Positions 57,892 through 62,414 of a stretch of DNA of 62,414 nt are shown here, piece by piece. The position numbers and the translations under genes were made by a program. The DNA is from Microcaldota archaeon (GTDB lineage: Archaea; Micrarchaeota; Micrarchaeia; Micrarchaeales; Micrarchaeaceae). The notes below the pieces were generated by a model that saw only the letters and a program-made list of their open reading frames with translations, was not told where the DNA came from and made no database searches. The stretch spans positions 1 through 62,414 of the forward strand of contig JAKAPJ010000004.1 of the NCBI GenBank assembly GCA_021807115.1, read 5' to 3'. The first letter of the stretch is position 1. The number at the start of each line of letters is the position of its first letter.

Positions 57892-58176
57892 TCACACATG
57901 CAGTATCACCTTGCCCACTATTGACCCTGCGCGTATATCGCCGAACTTCCTGCTGTCCTCGCTTAGGCGCGAATTGTCCCCCACTACGAAGCACGAATCC
58001 CTGCCGGAGCGCGTGACCCTCTTTACCATGCGCATGCCCGTGCCAGGATGGGGGAACACCACAATGTCGCCGCGGCGAAACTTCCTGCCCCAAGTGTAGA
58101 CCACGATGAAATCGCCCTCCCTCAGGCCCGGCTCCATGCTGCGGTCGCGCACCTTGAAGACCATGAGTGGCATCAT
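57892..58176 (-). CDS. sodX: NiSOD maturation peptidase-like protein (S26 type)
   Basis: 94 residues of the signal-peptidase (S26) fold without a membrane helix. The Ser of the dyad lies in FKVRDRSMEPGLREGD and the Lys in MRMVKRVTRSG; FVVGDNSRLSEDSRKFGDI is the third conserved block. This soluble form is the SodX type that removes the propeptide of nickel superoxide dismutase. The gene follows sodN by about ten bases, GGTCTGAGCG being a possible ribosome site for the ATG at 58176; a GTG at 58182 is alternative. An archaeal signal peptidase I would carry a helix and be longer. Confidence 0.85.
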   Translation of the reverse strand: MMPLMVFKVRDRSMEPGLREGDFIVVYTWGRKFRRGDIVVFPHPGTGMRMVKRVTRSGRDSCFVVGDNSRLSEDSRKFGDIRAGSIVGKVILHV

Positions 58177-58186
58177 GGCCACGCGC

Positions 58187-58702
58187 TCAGACCTTTGGGT
58201 AAACTATCTCCTCGCCGGTAGGATAGAACGCCTTGACCCTCTTTGTCTGCACGTTCTTCGTCTTCCAGAATATCTCGGCTATCTTCTCCACGTTGCCTAG
58301 CAGTGCCTTCGCATCTTCCATGCTGGTGCCCTGTTTTGCCTTTGATGCCAGCTTCAGCGTGTCCCACACCAGTCCGTGCAGCTCTGGGTTGGCCTGCACG
58401 TGCTCGGGCTTGAAGTAGTCAGCCCAGAGCACGCGTATCTCGTGCTTGCACAGTTCAGCGTGCTGCTCCTTTACGGCGACGTACCTTGCCATCTTGTTCT
58501 GCGCGTCGGCGTCAGCCTTCCCCACCTTTACGAGATCGGCTATGAGTCCGTCCATCCTTATGACAGTGTGCGCTGCGACCTGGGCAGCATGCGGATCGTA
58601 TATGCCGCACGGTATGTCACAGTGCGCATGCGCCACGCCCAATGGTCTCAGAGAGTCAGTGACCTCGAAAATCCGCCTCAGTGCCTTCTTTGCTATGTGC
58701 AT
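58187..58702 (-). CDS. sodN: Nickel superoxide dismutase precursor
   Basis: 171 residues. The nickel hook His27-Cys28-Asp-Ile-Pro-Cys32-Gly-Ile-Tyr35 (HCDIPCGIYDP) and the helix bundle with AVKEQHAELCKHEIRVLWAD, YFKPEHVQANPELHGLVWD and EKIAEIFWKTK identify NiSOD, which dismutates superoxide. A 26-residue leader ending AHA precedes His27: a cleavage after A26 would expose His1, which NiSOD needs as ligand. The mature part is about 145 residues, longer than Streptomyces NiSOD by a C-terminal KAFYPTGEEIVYPKV stretch. Ribosome site GGTGGATAA and TATA box support the ATG at 58702. Cytoplasmic by context. Confidence 0.93.
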   Translation of the reverse strand: MHIAKKALRRIFEVTDSLRPLGVAHAHCDIPCGIYDPHAAQVAAHTVIRMDGLIADLVKVGKADADAQNKMARYVAVKEQHAELCKHEIRVLWADYFKPEHVQANPELHGLVWDTLKLASKAKQGTSMEDAKALLGNVEKIAEIFWKTKNVQTKRVKAFYPTGEEIVYPKV

Positions 58703-58724
58703 TTATCCACCATAACTAGCTTAA

Positions 58725-58744
58725 CATAAAAGGTTTAAATAATT
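58725..58744. promoter_or_regulatory. Divergent promoter of sodN and leuS
   Basis: Minus-strand CCTTTTATG (58725-58733) is 27 nt from the sodN ATG. The adjoining GTTTAAATAATT (58733-58744) is symmetrical enough to serve both directions and lies about 65 nt before leuS. The two genes must share this 100-base stretch. Confidence 0.5.
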
Positions 58745-58804
58745 GCATTAAAATAAGGTAGTATTCTGTTCTTCTCCGGTGCTGCGGTTCGGTACAGGAC
58801 GGTC

Positions 58805-61687
58805 ATGCCCATGATTGATTACAAGGACATAGAAACCAAATGGCAGAAGGCGTGGGAGGATGCCAAGGTGTTCCAGCCAGAGCCTAACGACAAGGAGGGG
58901 CTGCTGGTCACGGCCGCGATACCCTACGTAAACTCCCCGCCGCACATAGGGCACCTGAGGACATACGGCACAGCGGACACGTACGCCAGGTACATGCGGA
59001 TGAGAGGCAGGAATGTGCTCTACCCGTTCGGCTTCCACGCGACGGGGACGCCGGTGATAGCGTTCGCAAAAAGGATAGCGAAGGGCGACAAGGAGCTGAT
59101 AGACGAGCTCAAGCTCTTCCATGTGGCGGACGAGGACATCAAGAAAATGACAGATCCGGTATTCATAACGGAGTACTTCATAAGGGCGCAGGAGGCCGAC
59201 TTCAGGAGGGCAGGGATGGGCGTGGACTGGAGGAGGAAGTTCGTAACCACTGAGCCGCTTTTCAGCAAACTGATCGAGTGGCAGTTCAGCAAACTGAAGG
59301 AGAAGGGGCTGCTCATACAGGGCACGCACCCGATCGGCTGGTGCACCAACGAAAGCCAGCCGGTGGGGCAGCATGACACCAAGAACGACGCGCAGCCGCG
59401 TATAGAGGAGATAACGGTGGTCAAGTTCAAGGATGCGGAATCTGACGCGTACTTCGTGTGCGCAACGTACCGCCCTGAGACTATATACGGGGTGACAAAC
59501 CTCTTCGTGGGCGAGAGTGTGGGATATGTTTCGGCCATCGTGGGCGGAGAGCGCTACTATATGTCGCTGGAGTCCACACATGCCCTCGCCAGGCAGATGA
59601 AGATAGAGGTGGAAAAGACCGTAGATGTGAAGGACCTGCTGGCAAGGCACGCGATAAACCCGGTCACAAAGGAGACCGTGCCGGTGCTGCCCGGGTTCTT
59701 CGTCAAGGCGGACGTAGGTACCGGCGTGGTCATGAGCGTGCCGTCCCACGCGCCATTCGACTATGCTGCACTGGAGCGGCTCAGGGCCGGCAACTACGCG
59801 CTGCCGCAGATGGAGTACAAGAAGCTGATAGAGGTTGAGCCGCTCAACGGCGTGTCGGTGGGGAGGTCGTGGACAGAGGGCAAGCGGGGCAGGGTAACGC
59901 ACCCCGAGATACCCGCGCTGGCGTACCTTGAGCTCCTGAACACCAACACGATGGCCGTCGAAAGCTCGCTGGAGTTTGCGACCAAGCTGATATACCGGGA
60001 AGAGTCTCACTGGGGCGTCATGCTCGTGGGCAAGTACAGGGGGCTGAAGGAGGCGGAGGCCCGGGAGAACCTCAAGAAGGACCTGACCGCGAGCAGGGAG
60101 GCGTTCTTCATATACGAGATAAGCAACCAGGAGCCGGTGTACTGCAGGTGCGGCACGAAGGTAGTGGTAAACGTGGTAAGCGACCAGTGGTTCATAAACT
60201 ACGGGGACGACAACTGGAAGAACGAGGTGAGCAGGGTCCTGCTCAAGATGAGGATATACCCGGACAAGTACAAGCACACGTTCGATGCGGTAGTGGACTG
60301 GATAGACGCAAGGGCCACTGAGAGGGCGCAGGGACTGGGCACGAAGTTCCCTCTCAACCCTGAACACATAATAGAGTCGCTGTCCGACTCCACGATATAC
60401 ATGGTGTTCTACACGTTCGTGCACATACTGCGCCAGTGGGACGTGCACCCCGAGCAGCTTAGCGCGGAGTTCTTCGACTACGTGATAAACTCGGTTGGCG
60501 ACGTTTCGGTCGTTGCGAGGATAACAGGTATAGACGAGATTGCAATAGGCAAGTGCAGGCAGTCCCTGCAGTACTGGTACAGTGATACCTCAAGGCACTC
60601 CGCGCCCGACTTGGTATACAACCACCTGGTGATGTACATATTCAACCACGTGGCGCTGCTCCCGCCCCCTATGTGGCCCAAGCAAATAGTCGTGAACGGG
60701 ATGGTGAACTACGAGGGGGAGAAGATGAGCAAGAGCCTGGGCAACATAATACCGCTTGGCGATGGGATAGCCAAGTACGGCTCCGACCCTATGAGGTTCA
60801 TAGAGATTGCCGGCGCGGACCTGGACACCGAGACCGAGTTCAGCGTGGACTCCGTGAACAGCATACTCTCCAAGAACGAGACGCTTTACGGCGCGGTTGA
60901 CGTGCTCAACGCAATGAACGGCGTGGAGCTGGAGCACATAGACTACTGGATGTATTCGCGCATAAACACGAGGATAGCGAAGGCTACAGAACACATGGAC
61001 CGGCTGGAATTCAGGGACGCGTACACCGAGGTGTACTATAACGCGCTGCGCGACATGAAATGGTACATGGACAGGGGCGGCCACAACCATGTCGTCATGC
61101 GGGACTTCCTGGAGAGCGCCATACTAATGCTGGCGCCCATAATGCCGCATTTCGCGGAGGAGATGTGGCACAGGACCGGGGGCACTAGCCTTGTTGTGCA
61201 GGAGAAATGGCCGGAGCCCAACGCGGGGCTGGTAAACGCTGCGGTGGAGGACGTGGAGTCCGTGATAGAGGGAACGGTGGACGACATAGCCGAAGTGATA
61301 CAGTTGTCCTCTAAGATAGACGCAAACAAGAACAAGAGAATATCTGGCATAAAGATAATAGTGGCAGACAACTGGAAGAGGATCGCATACAACATGCTTC
61401 TGGACCACAGGAACATAGCCAGGGTGGTGAAGGATCCCGGGCTCAAGGGTGTCGATCCGGGCAAGGTCGCGAAGTTCCTCGGGCCATTCGTGAACAGGTT
61501 GCCGACCCTCTTCAAGGTCCCGGAGGTGGACAGCAAGGAGGTGTACGACGGCTTCAGGGGATCTGCGGGATACTTCAAGAAGCTGTTCAGGGCGGAGATA
61601 ACCGTGGAGATGGAGGGCGCATCCGCCTCCCCGCGCGCGGGCAGGGCGCTGCCCACAAAGCCGAGCATAGAGGTAATTTGGGCCTGA
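58805..61687 (+). CDS. leuS: Leucyl-tRNA synthetase, archaeal type
   Basis: 960 residues, class I. ATP motif HIGHLRTYGTADTYARYMR; the editing (CP1) domain with FVCATYRPETIYGVTNLFVG; the second ATP motif EKMSKSLGNIIPLGDGIAKY; anticodon-binding helices near 690-790; and a long C-terminal domain ending EVIWA. The organisation (editing domain placed after the first zinc region, long C terminus) is that of archaeal and eukaryotic LeuRS. Start at 58805 or six bases on, at 58811. Divergent from sodN; the HAD gene follows 12 bases after the stop. Confidence 0.95.
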   Translation: MPMIDYKDIETKWQKAWEDAKVFQPEPNDKEGLLVTAAIPYVNSPPHIGHLRTYGTADTYARYMRMRGRNVLYPFGFHATGTPVIAFAKRIAKGDKELIDELKLFHVADEDIKKMTDPVFITEYFIRAQEADFRRAGMGVDWRRKFVTTEPLFSKLIEWQFSKLKEKGLLIQGTHPIGWCTNESQPVGQHDTKNDAQPRIEEITVVKFKDAESDAYFVCATYRPETIYGVTNLFVGESVGYVSAIVGGERYYMSLESTHALARQMKIEVEKTVDVKDLLARHAINPVTKETVPVLPGFFVKADVGTGVVMSVPSHAPFDYAALERLRAGNYALPQMEYKKLIEVEPLNGVSVGRSWTEGKRGRVTHPEIPALAYLELLNTNTMAVESSLEFATKLIYREESHWGVMLVGKYRGLKEAEARENLKKDLTASREAFFIYEISNQEPVYCRCGTKVVVNVVSDQWFINYGDDNWKNEVSRVLLKMRIYPDKYKHTFDAVVDWIDARATERAQGLGTKFPLNPEHIIESLSDSTIYMVFYTFVHILRQWDVHPEQLSAEFFDYVINSVGDVSVVARITGIDEIAIGKCRQSLQYWYSDTSRHSAPDLVYNHLVMYIFNHVALLPPPMWPKQIVVNGMVNYEGEKMSKSLGNIIPLGDGIAKYGSDPMRFIEIAGADLDTETEFSVDSVNSILSKNETLYGAVDVLNAMNGVELEHIDYWMYSRINTRIAKATEHMDRLEFRDAYTEVYYNALRDMKWYMDRGGHNHVVMRDFLESAILMLAPIMPHFAEEMWHRTGGTSLVVQEKWPEPNAGLVNAAVEDVESVIEGTVDDIAEVIQLSSKIDANKNKRISGIKIIVADNWKRIAYNMLLDHRNIARVVKDPGLKGVDPGKVAKFLGPFVNRLPTLFKVPEVDSKEVYDGFRGSAGYFKKLFRAEITVEMEGASASPRAGRALPTKPSIEVIWA

Positions 61688-61699
61688 GATCGTGATTTG

Positions 61700-62353
61700 A
61701 TGGACAGGGAATCGCTTGGGATGCTGAGGAACTATGATGCCTTCGTGTTCGACTGGGACGGCACGCTCAGTCGCCTCAAGCTGCTCAGGGCGCTGAACGA
61801 GCGGCTGAATCCCTACTGGAGGTACAAGAAGCGCAAGGGGCGCGAGGGCATGGGGGAGGGCAGCAGGGAGGACATAGACAAGAGTATAAGGAGGAAGGAG
61901 CGCTCCAGGGGCAGGCGGCTGGTGACCCCGCTGATAGACGTGTCCATGGTGTTCCTGAAGCCAAAACTCCACAACGACTCCAGGACCGTGCTGGACACGC
62001 TCAGGAGGAGGGGCAAGAAGATTGCCCTGTTCACAAACGGCTCGTCTTACAGGGTCCTCAAGGAGCTTTCGTATCTCGGCATAGAGGATTATTTCGAGGT
62101 CATAGTGAGCGCGCAGGACCTGAAGGCGCTCAAGCCCGACCCAATAGGGCTCAAGGTGGTGATCAGCGCCATAAAATCCAAGAAGGGCAGGGTGCTGTAC
62201 GTCGGGGACATGGTGGACGACGTGCTGATGGCGAAGTCCATGGGCGTGGACTGCTGCGCGGTGGCTGACGGATTCGACAGCTACGGCAGGCTGAAGGCCG
62301 CGAGGCCCAACTACCTCTTCAGAAGCATGGAGGAGTTCTGCGCGGCGCTTTAA
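61700..62353 (+). CDS. HAD-family phosphatase
   Basis: 217 residues of the haloacid dehalogenase superfamily: motif I AFVFDWDGTLSR (Asp nucleophile and second Asp), motif II ALFTNGSSY, motif III ALKPDPIGLKV and motif IV YVGDMVDDVLMAKSMG. The region between motifs I and II is basic (RYKKRKGREGMGEGSREDID) and about 80 residues long. Phosphatase on a sugar phosphate or nucleotide is probable, but the substrate is not predictable. It follows leuS by 12 bases with GTGATTTG as the ribosome site, so translation coupling is likely. The last 60 bases of the window contain a TATA-like GGTTTTAAAG, probably the promoter of the next gene. Confidence 0.85.
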   Translation: MDRESLGMLRNYDAFVFDWDGTLSRLKLLRALNERLNPYWRYKKRKGREGMGEGSREDIDKSIRRKERSRGRRLVTPLIDVSMVFLKPKLHNDSRTVLDTLRRRGKKIALFTNGSSYRVLKELSYLGIEDYFEVIVSAQDLKALKPDPIGLKVVISAIKSKKGRVLYVGDMVDDVLMAKSMGVDCCAVADGFDSYGRLKAARPNYLFRSMEEFCAAL

Positions 62354-62414
62354 GCCGCGGCGTGGGGATGCAAATAACCAGCTAAACGGGCGATACCGAA
62401 AGGGTTTTAAAGCT

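Noticed and set aside
58748-60448. A 566-codon minus-strand frame across leuS
   Set aside because: The plus-strand LeuRS is unmistakable; the antisense frame has no recognisable domain and runs through the sodN-leuS promoter.
1-62414. Mobile elements, prophage or integrase genes
   Set aside because: No transposase, recombinase, terminal repeats or phage structural genes were seen on either strand.

Overview
The window reads as one continuous, gene-dense stretch of an archaeal chromosome. Archaeal hallmarks are two histone-fold proteins, a clamp-loader large subunit (RfcL), archaeal-type LeuRS and AsnRS, TrmY and full-length Sua5, a KaiC-like ATPase, DUF763 and DUF2070 proteins, a cis-prenyltransferase/dolichol-type glycosylation set, TATA-box promoters about 25 nt ahead of apparently leaderless starts, GGTG-type ribosome sites inside operons, and heavy use of ATA (Ile) and AGG (Arg) codons. 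Compact genes, Cys-rich and Thr-rich surface proteins and bacterial-looking acquisitions (NiSOD, type 1 IDI) suggest a DPANN/Micrarchaeota-like genome. The 2-oxoacid dehydrogenase with a two-piece lipoate ligase also recalls Thermoplasma. The lineage is inference. No transposase, integrase, phage gene or CRISPR array is visible.

Layout. 0-5 kb: tRNA 3' end with a perfect hairpin behind it, UbiA prenyltransferase, a second tRNA-Ala-like element, YdeI-like protein, MFS transporter, RibD-like reductase, a small anchored protein. 4.9-10.7 kb: PurD-like ATP-grasp, a 330-nt structured intergenic region, a histone, M23 peptidase, GNAT, NicO-like metal transporter, XRE-CBS regulator, TRAM protein. 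10.9-25.4 kb: MtnA plus class II aldolase (methylthio/deoxyribose-phosphate salvage), ArsB/NhaD permease, prolyl oligopeptidase, Sua5-TrmY tRNA modification pair, duplicated beta-carbonic anhydrase, nitrilase-type hydrolase, type 1 IDI, DUF763, NHLRC2-like thioredoxin-propeller, Gly-rich surface protein.

25.5-34.9 kb is the metabolic core: E1alpha-E1beta-E2-E3 of a lipoate-dependent 2-oxoacid dehydrogenase, an alpha/beta hydrolase, a LemA-GIDE membrane pair, and LplB-LplA lipoate ligase on the facing strand. An 8-bp inverted repeat overlaps the operon's TATA region. 35-48.6 kb: two tandem ferredoxin-reductase-like flavoproteins, EamA exporter, archaeal HTH regulator, a 1545-residue surface protein with a seven-bladed YVTN propeller, KaiC-like ATPase with a Cys-rich surface protein, DHH phosphoesterase, RfcL.

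48.7-57.9 kb carries lipid-carrier and glycosylation functions: cis-prenyltransferase, DUF2070, AsnRS, polyprenol kinase-like protein, endonuclease IV, a tailed histone, GlcNAc-1-P transferase, tRNA-Arg(GCG), GT39-type glycosyltransferase. 57.9-62.4 kb: a nickel superoxide dismutase with its maturation peptidase, divergent from LeuRS and a HAD phosphatase. The NiSOD operon, the dehydrogenase/LplAB/LemA-GIDE neighbourhood, the duplicated carbonic anhydrase and the structured intergenic region are the items most worth following up.
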